Origin: Blastocystis hominis
Lineage: Eukaryota > Sar > Bigyra > Opalinata > Blastocystidae
Length of the DNA stretch: 64,000 nt
Direction of reading: 5' to 3'
NCBI RefSeq assembly: GCF_000151665.1
Contig: NW_013171838.1
Span: 323,001-387,000 of the forward strand
Below the pieces are notes generated by a model that saw nothing but the letters and a program-made list of their open reading frames with translations, had not been told where the DNA came from and made no database searches. The stretch's first letter is position 1. Every line of letters starts with the position of its first letter. Below, piece by piece: positions 11,268-23,192 of this stretch. Position numbers and translations under genes: made by a program.

Positions 11268-12677
11268 TCAATTCTCCGATATCGTATAGGTATTGCAGCT
11301 ATCCAAAATATACTGCACGTTCTCCTTCCACTGAATTACCTTTTCCAGCATGTTTTCCCACTCCCCGTCGACCACCGAGCACAGAATTCGCCTACGGCTC
11401 ACTGCTCCGCGCCATCCCTACGACACCACGAACTCTCCCTTCATTTGATCCATTTTTCCCTCAACCAGCCCGTTCTTGACCACATCGACCACACATCGCT
11501 CGGCCTCGTTCTCCGACACGTGCAGATGCTCCGCGATCTCCTTGTACGTCATCAGCTGCTTTCCGTTGCACAGCTTCGTGAAGGCGAGCATTCTGCACTG
11601 TCTCAGCATGGTAGTTTCGCTGAGTTCGAACTCGCTCAGCACTTCCGCGTGCTCCTTCACGAACGCCTCCAGCCCCGCGATGTCGCCCTTGTTCACGATG
11701 TGCAGCAGCTGGAAGAGGTTCCTACCTCGCACATCGAGAGAGCGCCTACGGGTGCGACTGCTGCAGGCCCGCGAAGACGGACTGCTCGCGCGCGCGCGTG
11801 TCCTCGTCGAGGATCATGTGCTTGAGCTGGGTGACGGCTAGATTGGAGGCTCGCATCGACTCTACCGCACTCCACGGCGTATTTCTGGTACTCCGCATCG
11901 GTGGCTGTGTAGGTGCTCAGCAGCTTCAGCAGGCAGAGATAGGCTTCCTTTCTAGAGGTGAAGGAGAGGGAGAGAAGGGACTCGCGCTTCATGGAGGTGA
12001 GAGTTTGGTGCAGGGAGAGAAGCACGCCGCGATAGTCCTCGATCACGTCGCTCCAGAAGTCGTTGTTTTGGCTCATGAGGAACTTGTAGAACTCTTCGAG
12101 CGATTCTGTGGGTGAGGGAGAGCATGAAGAGCAGACTGGATTCGTGGGCGAATGTGATGATCTTTTGGAGAAGAGCTACTCGGCAAGATTTGAAGGAAGG
12201 CATCGAATTGAGGATAATAGACAGCCTAGAGTGAAAAGCACGCAAAATGAACACAATCTGGCCTTGAGAGTGATCAGCAAGGACGAGGAGAACAGCAGAT
12301 CGCAGATCTCCAGGCAGGTGTTCTTAACTTCCTCGGTCATGCCTTGCTTCTTCAATACTTCCATAAGAATATAGAAAATGCTCTCAATGTCTACATAGGC
12401 GGTAAGCAATAAGGTAGAAACGATCCAAATACTTACCTTTATCTTGCACATTATTGCAATTTGCCAGCAGTTCCTTGCAGCAAGAAATCGCGAACTCTCC
12501 ATTTTTCTGGGAGGAAATGAGCTCCTGCAGCTGCTCCTTTATCTTGTTTGCTTCCTCTTCCTCCTAAATAATGAATCCAACCACTCTGTTCCCAACATGA
12601 AGGGCGCACAGAAAGGAGATGATGATATCGGAAAGTTCTATGTCAGATTTCGCACTATAAAATAGAGAGGCGGACAT
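11268..12677 (-). CDS. EIF3M: eukaryotic translation initiation factor 3 subunit M
   Basis: PCI-domain subunit of eIF3. ATG at 12677 opens MSASLFYSAK; exons are separated by introns near 12564-12596, 12391-12436, 12226-12254 and 12105-12135, plus three more. The C-terminal PCI/winged-helix part carries LLHIVNKGDIAGLEAF, TMLRQCRMLAFTKLC and GLVEGKMDQMKGEFVVS, aligning by eye with eIF3m. The last intron (about 11400-11429) leads to VDGEWENMLEKVIQWKENV. The frame does not run cleanly through a (CG)5 run at about 11787-11796: exons on each side look real but differ by one frame. The end is AAT TGA GT followed by TGTTTGTT (minus strand 11265-11258), so cleavage four bases before the motif would give UAA at the same codon. 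Confidence 0.8.
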
Positions 12678-12744
12678 ATTTCGAATGAACGTTCAATTCC
12701 TAATTTCCTCCAAAAATCGGGAGGCGAGAAACGCGGGAATATCG

Positions 12745-12752
12745 AACAAACA
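12745..12752 (-). terminator. TGTTTGTT 3'-end motif, stop made by polyadenylation
   Basis: On the minus strand the reading frame arrives at a first-position T (12757), a 4-base spacer GTGG, then TGTTTGTT. Addition of A residues after the T gives UAA. Confidence 0.7.
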
Positions 12753-12756
12753 CCAC

Positions 12757-14826
12757 AAAGACAGTTCATCAATAACTGCTCCGCTTGAAATATATATTCC
12801 ATTGCTTTTGAAATATCCGGGTTGTGATAGGGCTAACCGTCAACTAAGAAACAAAAACCCACGTTTATTTGACTGAGCTTGCTTCTCAGAGAATTTAGGC
12901 TATTCACACAGCTTGCTATTGTGTCTCCGTTTCTCGTCGTCATATAATCTACAACTAACAGCTGATTGCCAATCCCACATGACGAAGAAGGAATACGTAG
13001 ATTGTCTTGAGTGGAGACCTGATTTTCATTTATCGTCGTCAAAGGTGGCAAAATCACAGAAATCGTCCCAGGCTGTGCGCTCCCTCTATTTGGCTGCATT
13101 GTGTGATTGAGCATAGGAGGATTCGGGAAAGAAAACCCGTTATTGATTGCTGGGGCTTCGCTGGGCTTCGCCTCGCTGTTCTTCAACTGATCCGCAATAT
13201 GGGGATAGGGAATGTCGAGCTCATCGGCCACGTGGGGATACGGAATGTCCAGATCGGTCAGCGTCGATTGCAGGGCGGCGCTGGACTCGGTGGCGGGCGG
13301 GGGAGGCGCTGGTCGGTTCATGGAGGGCGTTTCGGGGTAGGAGTTGGTCTGGGTGGAGGGAAGAATGGACGCGGACATGACCGGGGCGGTGGGAAGAGGA
13401 AGGCCCGGGCGGGGGTAGGGCGAGGGGGCCGGAACGACGGCGGGGAGGACGGAGCCGCCCATTCCGGGAATGTGGGTTTGGGTGAGGGAGGGGAGGACGG
13501 AAATGCCCTCCATAACGGGCAAGGGTTGAGGGGATGGATCGGCCGCTGGTTGGTCAGGAGTGCTTGGCTCACTGTCGTCGTCACTGTCGTCGTCAAGTTT
13601 GAATGAAAAATATTGGTTCTCTGGCTGAATCATGCTCTCCGCCTGGGGCAAAACCATTCCGTTCATTGTTGGAAGCGCAGAAACGTCCTCCATGGCGGGC
13701 AAGGGTTGAGGGGATGGATTGGCCATTGGCTGTTGATCAGCATTTTGTTGGCTTTCACTGTCGTCGTCACTGTCGTCGTCACTGTCGTCATTAAGTTTGA
13801 ATGAAAAATATTGATTCTCTGGCTGAATCATGCTCTCCGCTTGAGGCAGCACCATTCCGTTCATCGTAGGAAGCGCAGAAACGTCCTCCACAACAGGCAG
13901 GCTTTCAGTGGAAGCATTCGTCACTGGCTGTTTATCCGTACTTGACTTACTCTCATCACCATCATCATGCACGCTAGGTAACAATGGATTCTCGGGCTGA
14001 ATCGGAATACCAGCTTGGGGCAACACCATTCCAGTCATTGTAGGAAGCGAAGAATTGTCCGTACAAACGAATGGATCCCCTTTCGATGGAGCATCGTTCG
14101 GTTTCAGTTGTGTAGATCGCCGAAATGATGCCGGTCTCACAAGAGAACCCTTCTTTGTTTCCTGAAGGGACTGATTGCAATGGGGTTGTGGTGCAATTTG
14201 TGCTGGTTGTGGTGCAATTTGTACTGGTTGCTTAGGATCTGTGTCATTTTGCTGATCACTAAGACTGAGTGACCTTGGTTCCGTTTTCTCTTCGCTCACA
14301 CCCGTGCCAGGTTGAATGGAAAAGGCAAAGCCTAGCATAGGACACAAAGAAGTGTACATATCATCGTACTACAAAAAAATGAATGAGAAAAATAAACGTT
14401 CTTAAGGGGAATATCGTAAACCTTAGCAACATGAAGGTATATCAACAGTCGCTTGAGTCTAAAGCTAAAAAAAACATACCAGACGTACTCCTTCTTTGTT
14501 GCTTGTTGGCCAGTTGCTTGCTGGTAGCAAAACGGAATCATCGAATTAAAGCCTTTCTAACTTCATCAAGAAATTAATAGTCCTACATGTAGCTTACTTC
14601 GATCCTGAACAAACTCTTTATTCTTTTCTATAAAACTCTGAATGCGCTTTTTATTTGACATAAGTTTAATTCTCTTGTCGTCATCATACATCGTTATTTC
14701 TTTATCCAAAATATCGCATGCCACCTTATAAAATGCCATACTGAGCTGGTAATACATGTCGTCAGGTTGTTTCGAAGAAAACTCATATAGCTCGTTACCT
14801 TCAAGAACAAAATCAGTGTGATTCAT
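12757..14826 (-). CDS. Pro/Asp-rich repeat protein, unknown function
   Basis: A minus-strand gene with a helical N-terminal exon (14826-14598; ILDKEITMYDDDKRI), small linker exons, and a long exon (14359-12863) made of imperfect tandem repeats. Each repeat has a core LPTMNGMVLPQAESMIQPEN and a run of Asp/Ser codons (DDDSDDDSE), with a Pro-rich linker; a diverged copy has MTGMVLPQAGIPIQPENP. A 30-nt intron (12833-12862) leads to a last exon ending AMEYIFQAEQLLMNC. There the frame meets T (12757), four bases, then TGTTTGTT, so the stop should be made by polyadenylation. The terminal helices faintly recall an MIT hairpin, but this is only an impression. Exon joins near 14400-14590 are uncertain. 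Confidence 0.55.
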
Positions 14827-14945
14827 CTATAACAACCAAATAGAAATCTTTTTTTTGTGAACAGAAGAAAATTGTATTTCCATAATTCCGCGATTCGCAT
14901 ATTCATGTTTACTTGAAGTATTTGCTTCTCATTCTTGCAAGAACA

Positions 14946-16325
14946 ATGGATAATCAGAAAGCGGAACCCGAAAAAGAATGGGGAAGCCAAGCAATAAGTC
15001 CAAAGACACCATTTTCTCCTGAAATAGCTAGTTTAAATAATTATTTACCTCGGCAAAATCTATGTACGCTGTTGGTACGAATAGTTTCTCAATAGATTCA
15101 CCCATGCCCGCTCTGGATTCTTCTTTCCTTGTGCAAGTATCTGCTGCTGCTCGTTTCTACTCTCTAGGGGAAATCCAAGAAAAGAAGGCTCATGATTCCA
15201 ACCCAAGAAAAACCTGTATGAAAACGATCACGTATTGAGCAGTAGAGGAAACAGCGTTTTCATTGGAGTGGGAATTTGCACTTCGAGTTTATTCGACAGT
15301 TGTACAAATATGGACTCGATAGTAAGAACTTCTTATCCCGATTCATAGTTAGATATTCCAACAAAAATAGTATTCGAAACAATGCGTCAGTACTGTAACG
15401 ACATTAACTACGATTTTATCGAGAATCTTCTCAACGTATCATCTAACACTCTTTTTAATATTCTCAGGACCTACGCGACAACATGGAAGCCTCCCTTCAA
15501 GACTTCTACGTTCATTACTATCAAGCTCTTCATTATCAAGAAAGTTACACAGGAGTATTCGTTTTCTCCCCTTTCCCCATCTAGTCCGATGCAGTAATCA
15601 GCAAATTTTCACTCTACCCTTTTGCTCCTCAATTCGTGAGTCAGCTAGCTGTAACGCATGGCATTCTCTTTCTCTCTCGTAGGAAGAGTTTCCCCAAGTG
15701 ACTCCCTCTGTCAAGCAGGAAACCCCCTCTCAGCCCGTTTCACATAGCATCGAGTCTGGAACCGAGGACCTTTTGTCTCGCATCGCAGTCCCGAAAGTAT
15801 CGTTCGCCGATCTTCTAAACGTGGACATGCTGGAGAGTCGAAAGTCGAGCCGCGAGCAGATGATGGATTCGCAGATCGAGCTCCACCAGGACATGCTGTT
15901 TCAGAACAATTACGTGCTTCGCAAGTCGGTCACCGAGTCGAGCGAGAGCCATCCTCTACTGCTGGGAGATCTGATGAAAAGCAGCGGGTTTGAGTTCGGG
16001 ATTACGTCGTCGGAGGACGATACGGAGCTGGGACGAGGGCTTGAAACACGGAGAATGAATAGGAAGCGGTCTGCTTCAGAGGTGAGTCCGACTCATCTTA
16101 TCTCGTCGGTGCTCTCCGCCCAGAATGTGGGGATTGGGTGAGAGGAGTAACTTGTAGGATCGGTATGTGGAGCAAGTGGATCGCGTTTTGGCGGAGAATT
16201 CGCCGTCTTTCGATGTGCCTCCTTTTGAGCAATTGGGGAATGAGGGGATGGGTGGAAATGATTCGATTCTGCTTCCGTTATATAATGAAAATGCCCTAGA
16301 GGATGTTTTTGATTTTTTAAAGTAG
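14946..16325 (+). CDS. GARP/Myb-like DNA-binding protein
   Basis: Starting at ATG 14946, removal of short introns near 15070, 15138, 15210, 15320, 15440, 15558, 15637 and 16128 gives a protein with basic KSKKRRL, then KQRFHWSGNLHFEFIRQL and YKYGLD. This resembles the first helix of the plant-type GARP/Myb domain (RxxWxxxLHxxFVxAVxxLG). Later parts are acidic and Ser-rich (ESGTEDLLSRIAV, NALEDVFDFLK), as in activation regions. If right, it is a sequence-specific transcription factor in the nucleus. The rest of the DNA-binding domain after LD is not cleanly assembled; the splice around 15320-15440 is ambiguous. The TAG at 16323-16325 lies nine bases from the stop of the convergent acetyltransferase. 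Confidence 0.45.
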
Positions 16326-16334
16326 AAAACAAGT

Positions 16335-17018
16335 TTAATTGCGAACTGTTTTTTCAAACACATCCAAGTCATAGCCATTCAGGTGGAGATGACTCAGCAA
16401 CGAAAAGCCTTTCTTCACATAGTACGATTCGGCTATCGAAAGAAGAGAGATGGTTGACAAGCGGATTTGTAAAGGACCTATAATCATCACTCATTTCATA
16501 AGAGTCGAACGGTCAGGACAGAGAAGGCAGCCTTCGCGCTCCAATTCCTTCCAGAGCATGTTTGAAATACCAAGGCAGCGGTAATTCTTCGCAACTGCTA
16601 GTTTTTGAATTTCATAAGACGAAGAAGAGCTCACACGGAGACCAGCCATCCTGAAATTCATTCAAAAATAGAGAATGCAGAACCCTACGACACACCCATC
16701 TGCATTGAGCGCCACCCAGAGCTTGTTCCGCTCAGGTTTCTTTATCACTAAATGAAAAGAATAGACGAATAATACAGTGCGACACTTTGTCAAAGGTGTT
16801 CTTAAAACTTTTGTGAATATACGAACGAATGCTTGTGTTGTTCACTGCCAGCTCTTTATATGTGCCAAAGTACAGATTTCTAACGCCTTCATAATCTTGA
16901 GAAGAATATTCCCGAACACTCACACTCTGAACTGATCCGACAAAAGGAGTCTAGGGATCGGGAAGGATGCATGCACACTCACGTCTGTAACGTCCCATTC
17001 ATCAATCTGTGCAGACAT
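16335..17018 (-). CDS. GNAT-family N-acetyltransferase
   Basis: ATG at 17018 (MSAQIDEWDVTD), intron of 32 nt, then SVREYSSQDYEGVRNLYFGTY, the usual GNAT N-terminal strand-helix. After further introns (one of about 46 nt near 16750, one near 16650-16693, one of 33 nt near 16500) the core reads LWVALNADG, AGLRVSSSSYEIQKLAV, then the acetyl-CoA loop region NYRCLGISNMLWKELE, and the late STISLLSIAESYYVKKGF strand. A TGA in the retained version of the last intron would truncate it; splicing gives the full fold and TAA at 16335-16337. It probably transfers acetyl from acetyl-CoA to an amine; the substrate is not predictable. Confidence 0.7.
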
Positions 17019-17074
17019 AGTACAAATAGCAAAAGAATAAAACAAACAATAAAGAGAGACTATTTGTGTTATTT

Positions 17075-17740
17075 TTAATTTTTATTATTTTTGTTATTGC
17101 AGGTATTATCTAAAACAGACGTTCTCTCTAAACCTGATAAAACGTCAAGCATAATGGTGTGGTAATTTACATCCTTTGTGTCCGAAGACTCTGTTTCCAT
17201 AGATTGCGGCTTGTTTTCTGCAACTTTCCGGTAGAAATTGCACAAATAGGCAAGCCACTCTTTTGGACTGAGTATTTCTTTCTTTTGAACAGCGTCATCA
17301 ATTTCCTCAGGGCAATCAATCCACTTTTCAACTTGTAACTACAATGTGAGAAACACACAATCTAGTCGACTCTATTTTGTTTTGGAATTATTTTCTTCAC
17401 AGAATGCGCAACGGGACCTTGCTCCTCAAAGGTGCACTCAAAATCCACCTTGGTCGTAGGGCGCAGTAATTGGACTTCATCATCAATATCAGAGTAATGT
17501 ACAAACACTGAAATTGATATTTATTTACACTATACTCACCATCCTTCCAACTTCCGTATCGCTTAATAATCTCATTCTGTAAGGCAAACTCTGGATGAAT
17601 AAACCCAAATCCCTTTTTGTCATTAAAGGATTTTACATGACCAGTTACAAAGCGTAGCTGCTACAGTTAAATGTACAAAAGAATTCTACAGCGGGGCTTC
17701 TAAGTGAAAACGAAATTTTGCTCGCTACACTTCGTAACAT
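17075..17740 (-). CDS. cold-shock-domain protein with possible mitochondrial leader
   Basis: The middle of the protein is a cold-shock domain: GHVKSFNDKKGFGFIHPE, VFVHYSDID, and VDFECTFEEQGPVAHSVKKI, the RNA-binding OB fold with the RNP1-type KGFGFI and RNP2-type VFVHY. Introns: 17661-17689, one of 32 nt near 17505-17536, and one of 32 nt near 17340-17371 that hides a TAG. Exon 1, from ATG 17740, reads MLRSVASKISFSLRSPA: no acidic residues, with Arg, Lys and Ser, like a mitochondrial targeting peptide. The C-terminus is acidic (KWIDCPEEIDDAVQKKE). TAA at 17075-17077; TGTTTGTT on the minus strand at 17048-17041. Role: RNA binding or chaperoning, perhaps in the mitochondrion-related organelle. 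Confidence 0.7.
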
Positions 17741-18500
17741 TACAAAGGTTTGAACGATATTCCGTACACATAGTGGTTCCCACTAGAACTATTTTGTTTC
17801 ACGAGTAGGAGCTAACAAAGTGAAGTGGATTTGGTAGGAAAAGATGTCTTAAGGATTTTAAGATAGTATTATTACTTGAAATATGATAAATTGAAAATGA
17901 CCGAGAAATTGCTTTGCAAACAGCTTCGTGCTTTGATTGTTGGACGTTGTAAACGAAATATGACTTATTGAACACAAAAATGAGAAATATATGTATATTG
18001 TAAATAGAATATTCACTTGGATCCAGACAAGGGGAAACCACTTGAAACTATCTACATTAAAAGCATCGATAAGCTCAAAATAGTATATACGAAATGGTTG
18101 TATAGTAGTGAAGCGAAAAAAGCAATATACTGATGTGTGGGAAGTGATTCCAATTGGTTTGGTGAATCAAAAGAATAGTATTGAAATACGCATATAAAAT
18201 ACGAAGGTGGCAGCTTATACTGTATGAAATATGTGTATACACAAAATAGAATGGATAAGTTTAACCCCCTTTTATTGTCCGTAATATCTTATAGAGAATA
18301 GCTACATGTTTATAGTGCCTTATAAAACGCAGCATTTGTAAAAAGAAATACACCAATTTTAACAGATACTATTCTTATGTCAACAAAAAACTCGATAACC
18401 AAAAGGTTATGAGTCGGAAATGTATGCCTTGAATAAGAATACTAAATACTAGCGACATTATCGCTACTATACGATTCAGAGAATAATTGTAACCGATATG
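17741..18500. other. AT-rich intergenic region
   Basis: About 760 bp with no domain-bearing frame. A weak 80-residue minus-strand frame at 17799-18041 has no recognisable motif and AT-driven composition. It leads into the MORN-like/LRR cluster and marks a drop in GC relative to the housekeeping genes to the left. Confidence 0.6.
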
Positions 18501-18550
18501 TAACTTTAGGTAATCCTGAATTTTGGATCAAGAATGGAAAAAGATATACT

Positions 18551-20182
18551 GTGCAGAGATATCAAGGAAAACACAAGAACGAATTTCTGGCGCGATCTGA
18601 AACTGGAAATGTGTATTTATTTGATAATAATGTTCTAAAGCAGGAATGGAAGGAAGACAAAAATAAAAAGAAATCAAAAGAGTATATCGCCTACAAGAAT
18701 GGTCGAGTTTATTTCAGTCAACGATTTCAAGATATTTTGAATCATAAAGATCGGAGTCGTGTTGTATATCACAAGAAAGGACTTCGAATGGAAATCTGGT
18801 CAGTCCAAACGGGGCATTTGCTATATCACGGAGAATACAACGAAAGACGAACGAAAGATGGCTGGGGCATCGAATACGATGAAGAAAGCGGAAATGTGGC
18901 TGTGGAAGGGATGTGGAGCAAAGGAGTATTGAAAGAAGTGATTCGATGTTTCAATGGAGATACGATGACCGAATTATTAAGAAACGGAGCAGATAGTTTG
19001 GATCCAACGAAACGAATGCCGATCTATGTGGGTGGATTTCGCTATGATGAAGACAATGAACGATTTATTCGTGAAGGGAAAGGATGCCTGATTGATGAAA
19101 AGACTGGAATCGCAACTCGAGAATGTGAATGGAAGGATGGAAAGGAAGTGAGTGGAACGAATCTGACTGATGGATGGTACGATCCAAAATTGAGGTAGGG
19201 TTTATCAACAGCCATGATTCCTAGACCTGATTCTGTTCCTGCTCCTGCTCCAGAAAGTTCATATGTTCCTATTCTATATAATGTCATTGGATCAACAAAA
19301 CTGAGCAATGTGAGTTTGCAAGTGACCAATCTGACGATTTCATCGAATTGCTGCAATGATTTGAATGCTTTGGATCTGAACCGATTCGAATGCTTGCGAT
19401 CTATCGAAATTGGGAATGAATGTTTTGAATCAGTACAAACATTCAAAATCAATGGCTTAAAACAATTGAAAACTCTCATAATTGGAAACAATTCATTTAC
19501 TCAGAATAAGCAATCAAACTGGAAGAGTGATACTTGGCATTTCGCTATTAATAGATCCAACAACAAATCAAAATCGTTCCATATATTGAACTGTGTATCA
19601 TTAGAAACAATTGACATTGGTCATTATAGTTTTAATGATTTTGGAGGAGACTTTGAATTGAAAAACCTACCCAATCTACATACATTTATTACCAATTCGT
19701 ATAACTTTTATTATGGATCCTTTATGATTCGGGGTACTATCTATTATGACACAAGTGAAGACTAGATTTACCATCTCTGCATTGTATACAATTGGGAGAG
19801 AGCGCATTTCACAGATCTTTGACAACAGTAATAGAGAGTGGGAATATAAATAGATGTTAATGAGATAATAGATCTACCGCTATTAGATTCTATTCTATTG
19901 GGTGTGAATGCACTATGTGGTGTTCAATTGAAATCGTGTTCATTAACTATGCGAAGTATGCAAGAAATATTGTGAAATGAATAAATTTAGATCTTCCGAA
20001 TCTACTATTTATAAATAATGAAATGGGAGATAGTTTCTACTGGCCATCTCTAGTGTTCTTGGAAAGTAAATCTAAATATTGAATACTCATAATAATTAGA
20101 CATTCCAAATCTTCAAAATGTCAGCCTGCCTGATTCATTTCTCATTGTTCGGTCGATGTCAATTTTAAGTATTGATATTTGA
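18551..20182 (+). CDS. MORN-like + leucine-rich-repeat protein, copy 1
   Basis: N-terminal half has MORN-like beta-hairpin repeats (YHGEYNERRTKDGWGIEYD, VEGMWSKG, YVGGFRYDEDNERF, EGKGCLID). A 30-nt intron (19195-19224) joins it to leucine-rich repeats of the form L-x-SIEIGNECFESV-QTFKI. From there, successive repeats lie in separate exons, split by phase-1 introns at 19734-19765, 19838-19871, 19956-19990 and 20066-20099; each new exon begins with the codons for N/D-L/I-P-x-L. The frame is open upstream of 18551 but shows no ATG, so the start is unresolved. The end is TGA 20180-20182, or slightly later if a further intron is used. Role unknown; such repeats mediate protein contacts. AT-rich codons differ from neighbours. 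Confidence 0.6.
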
Positions 20183-21226
20183 TTGATTGGTTTATATAAT
20201 TCATAGATGTTTCTTCTATTCTGGTCAATCATATCCACATCTACCAGTGAATTGAAGCACTGTATCTATACTTTACATTCATTTCCATACAATATGTATT
20301 GTTTTTTTGTTTGATACCCTTTCTATTCAATCTTAAGTAATTGTTTTTCGTACAGTCAATGATTGACTCTTGTTTGTATTACAAATACAACACAGAGTGA
20401 TTAAGCTAACAGGATCTTTGCATCATCTTTTTTCTGTTAATTCCTACTCGATTAACCGATTGAAGTATGGGAATGATTGAGAAATGATTACGGTGGAGTG
20501 AGTATCATTCTTATTTTTGTTATCATGAGTCTAATTGATTCATTAACTGTTATTGTTAGTATTCGATTCTCACAAAAATAATCTATTCTTATTTTCAAAA
20601 ATATTTCTACACTGACGTAATCCACTCTATTTGTAGGGAGTATAATAATGACTGATATTTGCTGTTTGAACTCGAACCTATAGCCAATACAAACTTATAA
20701 ATCTGTAATTGAAATTCTATATCATGTCGCATACAACTAATGAAAAAACTATGTTGCGCATTAAACGCAAATTACTTTCGTTAAATATTCACTTTTCTCT
20801 TTGAACAACCACTGTATTATTTAATGGCTTTTCTATGCATGATTGTATACAAATGCGATAGATAGATATTAGATTTCAATAATCTCAAATACAGATTACT
20901 GATATCAGTAGGGTATATAATCACTTTTCTTATTCTATTTTCGAAAATTATAACTTGTAATGTCAAAGACAATTAACTCTTGCTTATTTTTATTTCCGAA
21001 AACGATATTAAACAATATCATGTTTCCAAAGAAATTTATATATATTTATAATTGTTATCCATAGCTTTCAAATTATGCTTCTTTTTGCTATGTTATTCGC
21101 ATCTGTTCCATTTCAAACTTTGTTCATTTTATTTTTCAACTCACACGTATTCTTCCCTTTTTATATTGTTTTGTTTAACAAAATCGTATTCTATTACCAA
21201 CAATAGTTAGGCATATAATCAACCTA
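20183..21226. other. AT-rich spacer between convergent LRR genes
   Basis: About 1 kb of very AT-rich DNA between the 3' ends of two homologous genes that point toward each other. I see no gene, tRNA or TGTTTGTT-type gene end here. Weak resemblance to further LRR-like exons cannot be excluded at its edges. Confidence 0.6.
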
Positions 21227-23192
21227 TTATTGTGCAATATTTTTTAGAAATATATTCATATTAGAAGAAACATCTATTATTATAGCCACAACACAAAGAA
21301 TACTTCTAACTGACTTCCTCGTTAAATATCCAAAAGCATATGGTAACTTGATTTTACGAATAATTGGAATACCTAATCAATTTATTATTTGAATATGTTA
21401 TTTACCTTCCAATGTTAATGAACGGTGCTTAATGAAACTTCCTCCTGATGATTTCAGCGATACTAAAGAATGCAGATCTTATGTGAAAAGAGTAAAATGT
21501 GCTACTTCTTAGTATTATCGATGATGAAGTTTTTTGACCACACAGTGCATATTCACCAAGTCTTATCCATTGTAAGGACTGAAGATCTATTAATGATGTA
21601 CCATTAGTATTTAATGTATTTACTTTCGATCTTTACGTTTTTACAATTCATAAATGCGCCATTACCTAAGTAAATATGTTGTAGATTTGGAAGATCTAAT
21701 CACTCAGCACTCTTACATCTTTATCATTACTTCGAATTATAAATGAACTCCATAAGAAGTTATTTGAATCTTGTTGAAGCGAACCTATTTTGATTGATAT
21801 TAATGAGTTCAAGTTATACAAATGAAACTGTCCTCCAAAATCACTGAAACTGTATCGATCTATACTAATTGATCGCAAATTTTCACAATTAGATATATAT
21901 GCTGATTTCCTTTTGTTATTAGCTCGTTTATTATTCCAGTGGTTTTCAGGTGTCTCAGTAAATGAGTTAGTACCTATATTCACATACATCAGGGTATCCA
22001 GCCTATCGAGTTTGAATATGTCAACATGGCTGAAACAACCACTTCCAATAACCAAATTGTTTAGGTTACACAAGTTTCTTAATCTAAATACGTAAGAAGA
22101 CATAAATGCTCTATCTCCGATTTTAAAACCGAAAAGATTGGGTAGGTCTATGGATTATTTATTCAATGCTATATCAATACCTTCTAATACGAATGAACTG
22201 CCAGGGAAATTGTATGATTCATATCCGATGTTACCAATTCGAATGGAGAATAATTTTGGTAAATTTCTTAACACAAATTGTCCTCCAAAATCACTGAAAC
22301 TATATCGACCAATCTCAATGGAATCCAATGACTCACAATTCAATATGTGGAATGATTTACATACTTGATTTCCCCAGCCATAGCATTTCTGAGTAAATGA
22401 ATTGCTTCCGATTTTGATAGTTTTCAATCGATTCAATCCATCGATTTTGAATGTTTGCACTGATTTAAAACAATCATTACCGATTTCGATTGATTCCAAA
22501 TTATAAAACCACGAAACATCCAAATCAACCAATACACATTTGTCAGTCAGTTTCAAATGTTTCATTCCAATATTCAGTGGCTTGCTTCCATTTCCTTCAT
22601 ATGCGACATCAGTATCACTTTCAATTCCATTGTACCATTCACATTCTTTCACTAACTTGCCTGATAGATCATAGACTTTTCCTCTTCCAAATCGATTATC
22701 ATCACACCAATATCCTTCATATTCAATCAAACCATTATTATGATAACTCGTTCCATATCCAAATCGTTTCCAATTGATCATTATGCCCTTGTACACCAAT
22801 ATTCCATCATCATCATACATTTCACCATATCCAAATGGAATTCCAAACTTGTTTTCTGCCAATATCAATCCTTCAAATCGACTTCCATGATCCAAATCCA
22901 CGATTCCTTCTACTACTCCTTCTATGGATTGTTCTTCATTATATGAAATAGAACCAAATTGATGATTTCCAAACACTTTCAACACCTTCTCATCATTGAC
23001 GACAAATCCTTGATTCATGAATACTCCATTATCGAACTTCAATACTACACAATCTCTAGTACTCATCATCAATAGAACCCAGCCATCAGGTTTCATGCTC
23101 TTTCCCACACAAGCTTGAATCCATTGAATCAGCGAACTCTCAATACGATAGTTATTAACAGCAGTATTAACGTAATCAGCAATCTTTTGCAT
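21227..23192 (-). CDS. MORN-like + leucine-rich-repeat protein, copy 2
   Basis: Paralogue of copy 1, on the opposite strand. From ATG 23192 (MQKIADYVNTAVNNYR) it runs through MORN-like repeats (GYGEMYDDDGILVYKG, FGYGTSYHNNGLIEYEGYW, FGRGKVYD) and then LRRs (NLESIEIGNDCFKSVQTFKI, SLDSIEIGRYSFSDFGGQF). Repeat exons are separated by phase-1 introns of about 30-43 nt, beginning near 22143-22176, 21701-21735 and 21590-21626, with three or four more below 21560. The last exons (IPIIRKIKLPYAFGY, VSSNMNIFLKN) match those of copy 1 in order, giving a TAA at 21227-21229. The LRR block is longer than in copy 1 by about two repeats. A start one exon earlier is possible. Function unknown. Confidence 0.6.

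Noticed and set aside
13007-13606. Gly/Arg-rich plus-strand frame
   Set aside because: Antisense of the Pro/Asp-rich repeat protein; repeats are explained by the minus-strand coding.
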